Shown in pieces: positions 19,083 to 27,416 of a stretch of DNA of 64,000 bases. Position 1 is the first letter of the stretch. Each line of letters opens with the position of its first letter. The notes beneath the pieces were generated by a model. That model saw nothing but the letters and a program-made list of their open reading frames with translations. It was not told the origin of the DNA and searched no databases. Origin of the DNA: JAIXWP01 sp964428835 (lineage in GTDB: Bacteria > Bacteroidota > Bacteroidia > Flavobacteriales_D > Sanyastnellaceae); contig CAYRZQ010000011.1 of the NCBI GenBank assembly GCA_964428835.1, forward strand, positions 1-64,000, in the 5' to 3' direction. The translations under genes were made by a program, and so were the position numbers.

Positions 19083-19097
19083 CAAAGATATATCTTT
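19083..19097 (-). promoter_or_regulatory. -7 box of padR overlapped by a 14-bp palindrome
   Basis: TATCTTTG (19090-19083, minus strand) is an exact TAnnTTTG match. It is embedded in the perfect palindrome AAAGATATATCTTT (19084-19097), so a bound dimer would block the polymerase. Confidence 0.5.
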
Positions 19098-19141
19098 TAT
19101 TAGGTACTATACAATACAAAGTACTGAAATTTTTGTTAAAA

Positions 19142-19171
19142 TTGAAAATTATAGCTTCTACCCTATTTTCG
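19142..19171 (+). promoter_or_regulatory. Promoter of ribD, nearly leaderless
   Basis: TTG (19142-19144), 19 bases, TATTTTCG (19164-19171; one mismatch to TAnnTTTG). The box ends 5 bases before the ATG at 19177. Confidence 0.45.
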
Positions 19172-19176
19172 CGACC

Positions 19177-20229
19177 ATGTCGAAACATGAAGCTTTTATG
19201 AGCAGATGCCTTGCCCTGGCGGCAATGGCAACCCCAACAGCCAGTCCGAACCCACTCGTGGGCTGCGTAATCGTTGACGACAATGACACTATTATTTCAG
19301 AAGGATTTCATCACCAGGCAGGACTTGCTCATGCAGAAGTGGTGGCCATCAATGCGGTTAAGGACAAACATGCATTAAGCAATGCTACATTATATGTAAA
19401 CCTCGAACCTTGTGCTCACTTCGGGAAAACACCACCTTGCGCCGATCTCATCATCACGTCGAAAATTCCAAGAGTTGTAATATCCAATGTTGACCCATAC
19501 GAAGCAGTGGCAGGCAAGGGCATTCAAAAACTTCGCGATGCGGGTGTTGAGGTTACGGTTGGCATTTTGGAAGAAGAAGGAAAACGACTTAATCGCCGGT
19601 TCTTTCACAGCGTAATCCACAAAAAGCCTTACGTGACACTCAAATGGGCGCGGAGTAAAGATGGCTTCATGGATATACAAAGGCTTAACAACGAAAAGGG
19701 TTCTTTCGCCATTTCAGGTCCAAGCGCACGCCGTCTTGTACATCAATGGCGCACTGAAGAAGACGCCATCCTTGTAGGGCATAATACTGTTATCATCGAT
19801 GATCCTGAACTGACCTCGAGATTTTATGCAGGCAAAAACCCTGTTCGTGTTGTCATTGATCCAAAGGGAGAGTTGGATACATCATATAAAGTATTTAGAA
19901 ACGACGCTAAAGTGATTGTCATCAGCGATGTCAAAAACGAAGCAATAGCAAAAGCGAATTCTCACAGAGTTTTTCTCGACTTAAAACGAGATTCAGTAGG
20001 TGCGATACTCGATTACCTGCACCAACAAAACATACGGTCGCTTCTTGTCGAAGGAGGACGTTTTACACTCCAACAATTCATCATTAGCGACTATTGGAAT
20101 GAAGTGCGCATATTCACTGCAAGCAAACATTTGCTTTCAGGTATGCCGTCGCCCGACTTAGGCATCGCTCCTTTCTCGACTACGACTATCAACGAAGACA
20201 TACTCGATATCTACTACAATACGTTATGA
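19177..20229 (+). CDS. ribD: Bifunctional riboflavin biosynthesis protein RibD (deaminase/reductase)
   Basis: 350 residues. The N-terminal deaminase (about 1-145) has HAEVVAI and PCAHFGKTPPCADLI, the zinc-binding HAE and PCxxxxxxPPC motifs. The C-terminal reductase (about 150-345) has TLKWARSKDGF, the nucleotide-binding region, and SLLVEGG. It converts the GTP-derived pyrimidine to 5-amino-6-ribitylaminouracil phosphate in riboflavin synthesis. The start is fixed by the conserved HEAFMSRCLALA, which requires the ATG at 19177. The next gene, a DMT transporter, overlaps the stop by 4 bases (ATGA). No FMN riboswitch is visible in the short upstream region. Confidence 0.95.
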   Translation: MSKHEAFMSRCLALAAMATPTASPNPLVGCVIVDDNDTIISEGFHHQAGLAHAEVVAINAVKDKHALSNATLYVNLEPCAHFGKTPPCADLIITSKIPRVVISNVDPYEAVAGKGIQKLRDAGVEVTVGILEEEGKRLNRRFFHSVIHKKPYVTLKWARSKDGFMDIQRLNNEKGSFAISGPSARRLVHQWRTEEDAILVGHNTVIIDDPELTSRFYAGKNPVRVVIDPKGELDTSYKVFRNDAKVIVISDVKNEAIAKANSHRVFLDLKRDSVGAILDYLHQQNIRSLLVEGGRFTLQQFIISDYWNEVRIFTASKHLLSGMPSPDLGIAPFSTTTINEDILDIYYNTL

Positions 20230-21101
20230 TATTTCTCCTTTTTAGCATTCTCACCAATGCAGCTATCTATCTATTATTCAAATTTTTTGACATAAAAGGA
20301 ATTCGAATATTCGAAGCCATTGTTGCCAATTACATCACCGCTTTCACCATAGGCATCTTCATGGTGGATGACCTCAACACCACTATTGATGCGGCTTTAC
20401 AATGGCCGATATGGTCAGTAGCTGGCGTATCGCTCGGTGGAATCTTTATTGCGATATTTTATTTCATGGCTATCACAGCACAGAAAGTTGGTGTATCAGT
20501 CGCGACTATTGCATCAAAAATGTCGCTTGCCTTGGCAGTAATTCTTTTTGCCATTACAGACCCTACAGAAACTATTGGATTAATAAAGACCATCGCCATC
20601 ATTCTTGCCATAGCTGGTGTTGTTTTCGCCTCACTTAAAGATGCACCTGGTGGATTCAATGCGAAAATGATCATTTATCCGCTACTCATATTGCTGGGCA
20701 GCACCATCATTGACTTCTCCATAGCCCATTTCAGTAATTTCCCAACGAATGAAAATGAAATGAACCTCTATAGTTGTCTGCCTTTTATGACGGCCGGGAT
20801 CATTGGCATTACAGTTATCATTATCAAATATTTCAAAGGAAACTACAGCCTTTCGCTTCGCGACATTGGCGCAGGGATATTTTTAGGATTGGTAAATTAT
20901 GGTTCCATCTACTTTCTGGTAAAATCGTACACCATCGGAATCTGGCCAAAATCAACGGTTCTACCACTCAACAATTTGAGTGTAGTGATTGTCGGAGCTT
21001 TTGCTTCTATTCTATTTTTCAAAGAAAAACTAAGCACAAAAAATTATATAGGCATCGCTCTAAGCGCTCTAGCATTAGCACTTTTGTTATTCACTCAATG
21101 A
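20226..21101 (+). CDS. EamA/DMT-family transporter
   Basis: 291 residues, strongly hydrophobic with about ten membrane helices in two similar halves, as in the drug/metabolite transporter superfamily. The final SALALALLLF helix is typical. It overlaps ribD by 4 bases and is probably co-translated. The substrate is unknown; the coupling to ribD hints at a riboflavin-pathway compound, but such pairing may be accidental. Confidence 0.75.
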   Translation: MIFLLFSILTNAAIYLLFKFFDIKGIRIFEAIVANYITAFTIGIFMVDDLNTTIDAALQWPIWSVAGVSLGGIFIAIFYFMAITAQKVGVSVATIASKMSLALAVILFAITDPTETIGLIKTIAIILAIAGVVFASLKDAPGGFNAKMIIYPLLILLGSTIIDFSIAHFSNFPTNENEMNLYSCLPFMTAGIIGITVIIIKYFKGNYSLSLRDIGAGIFLGLVNYGSIYFLVKSYTIGIWPKSTVLPLNNLSVVIVGAFASILFFKEKLSTKNYIGIALSALALALLLFTQ

Positions 21102-21114
21102 TTTCATACATTTG
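21084..21114 (+). promoter_or_regulatory. Promoter of the M1 peptidase gene, leaderless spacing
   Basis: TTG (21084-21086), 20 bases, TACATTTG (21107-21114). Both elements match the Bacteroidota consensus, and only 4 bases separate the box from the ATG at 21119. The promoter lies inside the 3' end of the transporter gene. Confidence 0.6.
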
Positions 21115-21118
21115 AAAT

Positions 21119-23428
21119 ATGAAGAAGATATTCCTGCTTGCATTCACCATACTCACCGCGCAAATTGCCATTTCACAAGAAGAAAAGAAATGGGAAGATA
21201 AGTTCAAACAACTCGGTCCTGAGCTTGCTACTCCGAATGATCAGCGCACAGCAAGCGGCGCTCCTGGAAAGGACTATTGGCAGCAACGTGCAGACTATAA
21301 AATGAATATTCGTCTGGATGATGAAAATCAGCGCCTCTACGGAGAAGAAACGATTACCTATTTCAACAATTCTCCAGATGTGTTGTACTACCTCTGGATG
21401 CAGCTCGATCAAAACAATATGGCTAAAAACAGCGATAGCTATGCCATCGAGCAAGGTAAGATGAATGATAAAATGTCGCTCAATGATTTGGTTGACATTA
21501 ACCCTTGGTTTGATGGCGGGTTCAAACTCGAAGAAGTAAAAGATGCAAGTGGTAAAGACCTAAAATATACCGTCAATAAAACAATGATGCGCATCGATTT
21601 GGCGACGCCGCTCAAGCCAGGAAGCACATTTGTTTTTAGAATAAAATGGTGGTACAATATCAACGACCGCATGCGCCTAGGCGGTAGAAGTGGCTATGAA
21701 TATTTTGAAGAAGATAAGAATTATCTGTACACCATCGCTCAGTTTTATCCGCGAATGGTAGTTTACACAGACTATGCTGGCTGGCAGCATAAACAATTTC
21801 TCGGAGCTGGCGAATTCACTCTCAATTTTGGAAACTACGAAGTGTCATTAACGGTTCCAGCAGACCATATCGTAGCATCCACCGGAGTGCTTCAAAACCC
21901 TAAAGATGTATTGACATCAGAGCAACTCAAGCGATTTGATCAAGCCAAAAATGCAGACCAGCCTGTTATTATTTGTACGCAAGAAGAGGCAATTGAACGA
22001 GAAAAATCTCGCAGCAAGGCGAACAAAACTTGGGTATTTAAGGCCGAAAAGGTAAGAGACTTTGCATTCGCATCATCACGCAAATTCATTTGGGATGCAC
22101 AAAAGGTTGACATCAATGGAAAGAAACCTCTGGCAATGTCTTTTTACCCCAAGGAAGGAAATCCATTGTGGGAGCAATACAGCACCAAAGCGGTAGCCCA
22201 CACATTGCGCGTGTATTCAAAATACACAATCGACTATCCGTATCCAGTCGCCATAAGTGTGCATGCCAAGTGGATTGGTATGGAATACCCCATGATTTGT
22301 TTCAATGGCGGCCGTCCTGAACCAGATGGCACTTACAGTGAAAACACCAAAATCGGAATGATCAGCGTGATCATTCACGAAGTAGGGCACAACTTCTTCC
22401 CTATGATTATTAATTCAGATGAGCGCCAGTGGACTTGGATGGATGAAGGCTTGAACACTTTCATGCAATACATGGCTGAAAAAGAATTTGATCGCAACTA
22501 CCCTACTCGTCGAGGACCAGCCCGAAACATCGTGGACTATATGCGTGGCGATAAATCCAAGATGTCGCCGATCATGACCAATTCTGAGAGCATTTATCAA
22601 TTTGGTAATAATGCCTATGGCAAGCCATGTACAGCCCTGAACATCCTTCGCGAAACTGTGATGGGAAGAGAATTGTTTGACTACGCATTCAAAGAATATG
22701 CACGACGCTGGGCATTCAAACACCCTACTCCGGATGATTTCTTCAGAACCATGGAAGATGCAAGCGGCGTGGACCTTGACTGGTATTGGAGAGGTTGGTT
22801 TTACGGAACCGACCATTGCGATATGGCAATGGAGCAAGTAAAAGTGTTTCAGATTGACACCAAAAATCCAGAAATAGAAAAGTCCATCGACCGTGCTAAA
22901 GAAGACTCCCAGCCAGCTGATATTTCATTGAAGCGCGATGCGGAAGAAAAGTTGGAAACGCAGTTGGACAGAGATCCGAAACTCGCGGATTTTTATACCA
23001 CTTACGATCCCTACAAGGTGACAAGCCTCGACATCAAAGACTATGAAAAATATCTAAGTGGATTAAGCGATGAAGAAAAAGCCATTCTCAATAAGAATCA
23101 ATTTTACTACGAAGTAACTGTAGCCAATGTAGGTGGCCTAATAATGCCATTGATCTTTGAATTTGAATTTGTGGACGGCACCAAGCGCGAGATTCGCATC
23201 CCTGCGGAGATATGGAAGATGAGTGAACCCAAAGTGACTAAATTATTCTCCGTTGATAAAGAAGTAAAGTCTATCACTTTGGATCCATATCTCGAAACAG
23301 CAGATGTAGAGCTCAATAATAATTCATGGCCACCGAAAGTGGTACCCAGCCGATTTGAATTATTCAAGCAAAACCAAAACTGGTCTCAACCCAATCCGAT
23401 GCAGCGCGCGCGCTCTAGTCAGGATTGA
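21119..23428 (+). CDS. Exported M1-family metallopeptidase (gluzincin)
   Basis: 769 residues with a signal peptide (MKKIFLLAFTILTAQIAIS, cleavage before QEEKK). The zinc site HEVGH (420-424), 18 residues, then E443 in WMDEGLNTFMQY gives the HExxH-x18-E arrangement of family M1. An N-terminal beta domain resembles the aminopeptidase N saddle (YFNNSPDVLYYLWMQLDQN). The exopeptidase GxMEN motif is altered (WIGMEYPMICF), common in this Bacteroidota subfamily, so true aminopeptidase activity is uncertain. The C-terminal ~200 residues are beta-rich with no T9SS sorting domain. It ends 4 bases before the convergent SDR gene. Confidence 0.88.
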   Translation: MKKIFLLAFTILTAQIAISQEEKKWEDKFKQLGPELATPNDQRTASGAPGKDYWQQRADYKMNIRLDDENQRLYGEETITYFNNSPDVLYYLWMQLDQNNMAKNSDSYAIEQGKMNDKMSLNDLVDINPWFDGGFKLEEVKDASGKDLKYTVNKTMMRIDLATPLKPGSTFVFRIKWWYNINDRMRLGGRSGYEYFEEDKNYLYTIAQFYPRMVVYTDYAGWQHKQFLGAGEFTLNFGNYEVSLTVPADHIVASTGVLQNPKDVLTSEQLKRFDQAKNADQPVIICTQEEAIEREKSRSKANKTWVFKAEKVRDFAFASSRKFIWDAQKVDINGKKPLAMSFYPKEGNPLWEQYSTKAVAHTLRVYSKYTIDYPYPVAISVHAKWIGMEYPMICFNGGRPEPDGTYSENTKIGMISVIIHEVGHNFFPMIINSDERQWTWMDEGLNTFMQYMAEKEFDRNYPTRRGPARNIVDYMRGDKSKMSPIMTNSESIYQFGNNAYGKPCTALNILRETVMGRELFDYAFKEYARRWAFKHPTPDDFFRTMEDASGVDLDWYWRGWFYGTDHCDMAMEQVKVFQIDTKNPEIEKSIDRAKEDSQPADISLKRDAEEKLETQLDRDPKLADFYTTYDPYKVTSLDIKDYEKYLSGLSDEEKAILNKNQFYYEVTVANVGGLIMPLIFEFEFVDGTKREIRIPAEIWKMSEPKVTKLFSVDKEVKSITLDPYLETADVELNNNSWPPKVVPSRFELFKQNQNWSQPNPMQRARSSQD

Positions 23429-23432
23429 TCGA

Positions 23433-24245
23433 CTATATTTTATAGCTTGATTTCACGATTCTAAAAAACCACGTGTCGGGCATTTTGTGACGAAGCCATA
23501 ATAACAGTGGTGCAGGACTTCCTACGGGGAAGCGCAACTTGTTGCTTTTATCTTCTGCTGCCTTCACAATCGCCTTGGCTACCTTCTCCGGAGAATCTCC
23601 TTTGGCACCAGCGCCTTGAGAAACTTTCTCCACTTTGGCGATGAATTCATTGTACACATCAGTGTTCTTAGGGGCTATAAACTCGCGACTTCTTCCGTAA
23701 AATTCTGTTTTGATGGCGCCAGGCTCAATCAACTTTACACGAATATTAAATGGACGAAGTTCGTACATCAATGACTCACTGAACCCCTCCACTGCCCATT
23801 TGGTGCCATGATAGATGCTAAAAAGAGGAAAAGCCAATCGGCCGCCCATTGAAGCCACCTGCACGATTGCTCCGTCTTTCTGCGCTCTCATTACTTCGAT
23901 GGCCTTGCGCGTCACTCGCATCAAACCGAAGACATTGGTATCATATTGACGCTGGATTACATCATCAGACATCGCTTCAAATACGCCGTCCACGCCATAT
24001 CCTGCGTTATTGACCACAGCATCAATTTTTCCAAACTTAGCCACTACCTCGTCGAACGCTTTAGCGATTGACTCTGTGTTGGTCACATCCAAAGTAAATA
24101 GGTGAATATTCTTTACACTCTTTAAGTCTGATGACTTTTCAGGTTGACGCATCGTCGCTGCTACATTCCAGCCTTGGGCAGCAAATTCGAGAGCAGCAGC
24201 TTTTCCGATACCGCTGGAAGCTCCTGTGATTAAAACTGTTTTCAT
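23433..24245 (-). CDS. Short-chain dehydrogenase/reductase (SDR)
   Basis: 270 residues, classical SDR: TGASSGIG nucleotide-binding motif (about 7-14), NNAGYG (about 81-86), and the catalytic Ser plus YHGTK (about 157-161). The C-terminal extension (PFNIRVKLIEPGAIKTEFYG, then a basic tail) suits an oxidoreductase of the YbbO/retinol-dehydrogenase-like group; the substrate is unknown. It sits 53 bases downstream of a TetR regulator on the same strand. An 18-bp operator-like palindrome in that gap matches one in front of the regulator, so it is probably TetR-controlled. Confidence 0.88.
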   Translation of the reverse strand: MKTVLITGASSGIGKAAALEFAAQGWNVAATMRQPEKSSDLKSVKNIHLFTLDVTNTESIAKAFDEVVAKFGKIDAVVNNAGYGVDGVFEAMSDDVIQRQYDTNVFGLMRVTRKAIEVMRAQKDGAIVQVASMGGRLAFPLFSIYHGTKWAVEGFSESLMYELRPFNIRVKLIEPGAIKTEFYGRSREFIAPKNTDVYNEFIAKVEKVSQGAGAKGDSPEKVAKAIVKAAEDKSNKLRFPVGSPAPLLLWLRHKMPDTWFFRIVKSSYKI

Positions 24246-24265
24246 GATGATTGAATTGATTTATT

Positions 24266-24283
24266 ATGGAATATTTATTCTAT
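24266..24283. promoter_or_regulatory. TetR operator candidate upstream of the SDR gene
   Basis: ATGGAATATTTATTCTAT: arms ATxGAATA and TATTCxAT around TT. It is the same palindrome as at 24888-24905, with the longer flanks (TTTATTATG against CATAATAAA) in inverted orientation. Confidence 0.65.
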
Positions 24284-24298
24284 TTTTATTAAAAAAAA

Positions 24299-24871
24299 TT
24301 AGCGTTGGATACTATCCCAACACATTTCGAAAGCGTATTGAATTGTATTAGGACTTAGCTTTTTGTTTTTGCGAATAGTATCTGCCACTATTTCATTAGC
24401 ACCGCCCACCATCTGAGCAGCGAGGATTTCCACTGGAAAAGCCTTTACCAATAACTGACGCTGCCCTTCCTTTAACAAAGCATATATACCAGAATAAGCG
24501 TCTGCCTCCAATTGAAGAGAAGCACTGTCCAAAAAATGTGATAACACGCTTTGTTCTATAAAAAGATGCTCTTGAAAATACTTAAATCTATTCTTCATAT
24601 AGTTCTCTACCAGGAGCTGCATATTCAGCTTGTAAGGCAGCGACATATCGACCGTGTGATAGATGAGAGATGTATGCTTTAGCTTTAGTTCACGATAAAG
24701 AGCGTTGATAAGCTCTTCTTTACTTTTAAAATAGACGTAAAGAGTTCCCATACCGATGCCCGCCTTCTTTCCAATGGCGTTCATATTCAAGCCTGCCAGC
24801 CCTACTTCACTCACCAATTGGAGTGTAGCAGCATGTATGGCTTTAATTTTATCGGGATCCTTAAGTTTCAT
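24299..24871 (-). CDS. TetR/AcrR-family transcriptional regulator
   Basis: 190 residues. The N-terminal helix-turn-helix (about 10-55) has NAIGKKAGIGMGTLYVYFKSKEE, the standard TetR recognition region; the rest is an all-helical ligand and dimer domain. Its promoter box TATATTTG (24880-24887) lies next to an 18-bp palindrome (24888-24905). That palindrome would sit between the -7 and -33 elements and is repeated before the downstream SDR gene. Autorepression and control of the SDR are the simplest reading; the inducer is unknown. Confidence 0.92.
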   Translation of the reverse strand: MKLKDPDKIKAIHAATLQLVSEVGLAGLNMNAIGKKAGIGMGTLYVYFKSKEELINALYRELKLKHTSLIYHTVDMSLPYKLNMQLLVENYMKNRFKYFQEHLFIEQSVLSHFLDSASLQLEADAYSGIYALLKEGQRQLLVKAFPVEILAAQMVGGANEIVADTIRKNKKLSPNTIQYAFEMCWDSIQR

Positions 24872-24879
24872 TTCGACTG

Positions 24880-24905
24880 CAAATATAATAGAATATTTAT
24901 TCCAT
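24880..24905 (-). promoter_or_regulatory. tetR promoter box with overlapping operator
   Basis: TATATTTG (24887-24880, minus strand) ends 8 bases before the ATG. Immediately upstream is ATAGAATATTTATTCCAT (24888-24905), an imperfect palindrome placed where bound repressor would block the promoter. Confidence 0.65.
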
Positions 24906-24910
24906 AATAA

Positions 24911-24944
24911 AAAAAAACTCCCGAGATAGCCTCTCGGGAGTTTT
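24911..24944 (-). terminator. Intrinsic terminator of the exported lectin-protease operon
   Basis: Stem AAAACTCCCGAGA (24914-24926) and TCTCGGGAGTTTT (24932-24944), five-base loop, with a run of A on the plus strand that becomes a U tract for minus-strand transcripts ending the 24978 gene. Confidence 0.88.
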
Positions 24945-24977
24945 CATGGAGCTAGTAAAAGCTCTTTCGTCTTTTGA

Positions 24978-26600
24978 TTATTTTTCTACCACTTTACCAA
25001 TAGCCATTTGTCTCTTCTTATCAACGCTAAAATAGCAAAGGAAGAATACATCATCGTTGAAATTCACTACACCTCTTTCCACAAACTCGAAGTATTTGCT
25101 TTCCTTTCCATTCACTTTAGATAACTTCATGCTTCTCTTTTCCAGCACTCCCTCATCATTAAGAATGGCGTATTCCATTTGAGTATTTCTAATTTCTTTA
25201 TCTTTTTTCTTAGGGTTTCCAGTCATCGCTCCGTTCTCAAGTTCATAGGCACTTCCGTAGTTGATCATATATGAGTTACCCTTAAGTGCCGCTATAGAGA
25301 CATCAGACACATTGCTACCATCATAAATCATCATTCGAGCGAGAACGTCATAGCTTTTTACCTTCATAGAAGCATCCGTAGTAAATACAATTACTCCCAT
25401 TTTCTGGCAATAGTAGCGTGTGTGACACACTCCTTTTTCGTTACATGTAGTGATGGCTTTATTATCCATTCCCGAACAAACGACATTCATTTCACCATTC
25501 TTCACGATGATGTCTTCGATCAGCATCTTCTTGATAATATACTTTGCTCTTTTCTCTTCTTTTTTAGCTTTTCTGTTTGATTCCTCAGCCTTCTGATTGT
25601 TTTTGAAGTGCCTGTAGAAATTCTCATCATATTCAAAAAACTTCACTTCTGATAACTCACCCTTGTCCAAATTCACTTGTGTGCTGAAGAAGCCGTTAAC
25701 GTATTCAAAATCTCCATCATCGTCAGGAAGATAATAGAATCCAGCAATGAATAAGTTCTTGCCATCTGAAACTAGACGCAAATCATCGTACATGTGAGCA
25801 TCAGACTTCAAGAATGTTGTTTTGGTGTTGCCTGAGTTTAAATCAGTAAACGTGAATGTAGTAAAGTAAGTCCAGCGGTTTCGGCGGGGAGCATTCGGAT
25901 TTTCCTCCTTGGTATCTGTGATCGCACAGAGTACATTATTATCGCTCAACTTGTAGCTACGCTGAATAAAGTCACTTTTGTTCTTCTTATCTTTAGTGAA
26001 TGGTAAATCAATTTTACCCGCATCCATAAGCTTAATTTCTGGGCTAAAAACCTTATAATCCGCGATTGCTGAGTTGTCATCCTTTGTTCTTTCATTTACC
26101 AGAACAATGTTTCCAGAAGTATTTTTTAACTCAGTAATAATCGAGGTGTAGGTCACATTCTTATCACGACCACCCACTTCTACTTCGTGAATGGTAGTTA
26201 AACCACCAACAACCACGAGGTCTGAGGTCAATTCAAGCACCAGTATCTTTTCACTTGATTTGGTTCTATCCTTAAAGAAAAGGTAAAGCCCGTTTTCTGA
26301 AACTCTTGCAATAGAAAAAAATACTTTGGAGTACTCTTTATTGCTTAGAACGCTTCCTTTAACCCCTTTCAAAATAAGTTCCTTTTTCTTACTTAAAGAG
26401 GCTCTGTCATAGGAAACAAGCGTCGTTACCTTCGAGCCGCTAACCATAGTGTATAGCGTACTTGAGTTGGCACCAATAAACTCTTCGCTGAGAGCTGTTT
26501 TCTTATTCATCATCCTCAAATCAGCCCATTTAAAGCTGATATCCTGAGAGCATAATGAAAATACGATGAATAAGAACGGAATAAAAATTAACTTTTTCAT
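24978..26600 (-). CDS. Exported protein of unknown function, about 540 aa
   Basis: The frame is open to 26669, but MKKLIFIPFLFIVFSLCSQ at 26600 is an evident signal peptide and lies 31 bases after the previous gene, so that start was chosen. The mature protein is beta-rich and looks like repeated sheets with alternating hydrophobic residues (VYLFFKD, FIAGFYYLPDDD, INYGSAYEL), compatible with a propeller. A lysine-rich helix lies near residue 355-375 (RKAKKEEKRAKY). A cysteine cluster follows (VVCSGMDN, TTCNEKGVCHTRYYCQ). No known domain was recognised, and there is no sorting domain at the end. It is the last gene of a three-gene operon with an exported trypsin-like protease and a barrel-like protein. 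Confidence 0.7.
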   Translation of the reverse strand: MKKLIFIPFLFIVFSLCSQDISFKWADLRMMNKKTALSEEFIGANSSTLYTMVSGSKVTTLVSYDRASLSKKKELILKGVKGSVLSNKEYSKVFFSIARVSENGLYLFFKDRTKSSEKILVLELTSDLVVVGGLTTIHEVEVGGRDKNVTYTSIITELKNTSGNIVLVNERTKDDNSAIADYKVFSPEIKLMDAGKIDLPFTKDKKNKSDFIQRSYKLSDNNVLCAITDTKEENPNAPRRNRWTYFTTFTFTDLNSGNTKTTFLKSDAHMYDDLRLVSDGKNLFIAGFYYLPDDDGDFEYVNGFFSTQVNLDKGELSEVKFFEYDENFYRHFKNNQKAEESNRKAKKEEKRAKYIIKKMLIEDIIVKNGEMNVVCSGMDNKAITTCNEKGVCHTRYYCQKMGVIVFTTDASMKVKSYDVLARMMIYDGSNVSDVSIAALKGNSYMINYGSAYELENGAMTGNPKKKDKEIRNTQMEYAILNDEGVLEKRSMKLSKVNGKESKYFEFVERGVVNFNDDVFFLCYFSVDKKRQMAIGKVVEK

Positions 26601-26631
26601 TTTATGATTATAGATTATGTAGTTTTCAATT

Positions 26632-27414
26632 TTACCAAGCCAACCCAACAGAATATGTGAATAAAACAATTAGGTTAGAGAACTCTGTCATTTCATTTCC
26701 TTGAGCGACTGCTACTTGATTGTTTGAGAAAATATCACTCACCTCGACCACCTTAATTAAAGGAAAAGAAATTGTTCTAATGCCGAGTCCATAAGATACA
26801 CCGTGAATAAAACGACTTTTTGGAATATTCGAAACTTGAGCTCTGTAGGAAATAAAAATAGTTTGATGCGTAACACCATATTCGCCAGTGAGTCGTGACA
26901 AATCGATAAAATCTTCAGAATTACTGAAAGAGAATACTTCTTTTTGTCTTCTGTAACGAAGCTCTATGCCCCGACCATCCATATCTTTAGGTTCATCGAA
27001 TAGCACTCTTAGGCCCACTTGAAACCACGGACGAGCCTCTATTGATCTGCTATAATTAAAAAACTGATAATAATCGAGCTCACTCGAACTACCTCCTCCT
27101 GAAGCCCACTCCGCATTATATGCACGATGTACGAAATCATTTCCCACAGGAATACCTGCCGAAACAAGACCGACTAATTGAGGGAAATAAATTTGACGTT
27201 GATATTCAAATGACAACTGGCCTCTTGTTAGAGCCATCAATTCGAAAGAAAGGCCATTCTTGACGCTGGATAAGTTGCTGGCTCCCCTTCCCAAGATCGG
27301 TTCCTTCTGTGAACTTTGAGGTGTGTACTTCTTGTCAAGTTCTGAGTAATCTGACTGCGAAAGGAATACTAATGGGCATAGTACTATCAGCGCAGATATA
27401 ATGGAATTCTTCAT
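26632..27414 (-). CDS. Probable outer-membrane beta-barrel protein, 260 aa
   Basis: A signal peptide (MKNSIISALIVLCPLVFLSQ) precedes a chain rich in alternating aromatic or hydrophobic strands (FELMALTRGQLSFEYQRQIY, AGIPVGNDF, FIHGVSYGLGIRTISF) and ending in a C-terminal aromatic (SVGLAW). This looks like a small barrel of the kind annotated as porin-family or DUF3575-like, but I cannot name the family. It lies between the protease gene (2-base gap) and the large unknown exported protein (31 bases), so the three are likely one transcript and may form one cell-surface assembly. Confidence 0.65.
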   Translation of the reverse strand: MKNSIISALIVLCPLVFLSQSDYSELDKKYTPQSSQKEPILGRGASNLSSVKNGLSFELMALTRGQLSFEYQRQIYFPQLVGLVSAGIPVGNDFVHRAYNAEWASGGGSSSELDYYQFFNYSRSIEARPWFQVGLRVLFDEPKDMDGRGIELRYRRQKEVFSFSNSEDFIDLSRLTGEYGVTHQTIFISYRAQVSNIPKSRFIHGVSYGLGIRTISFPLIKVVEVSDIFSNNQVAVAQGNEMTEFSNLIVLFTYSVGLAW

Positions 27415-27416
27415 TA

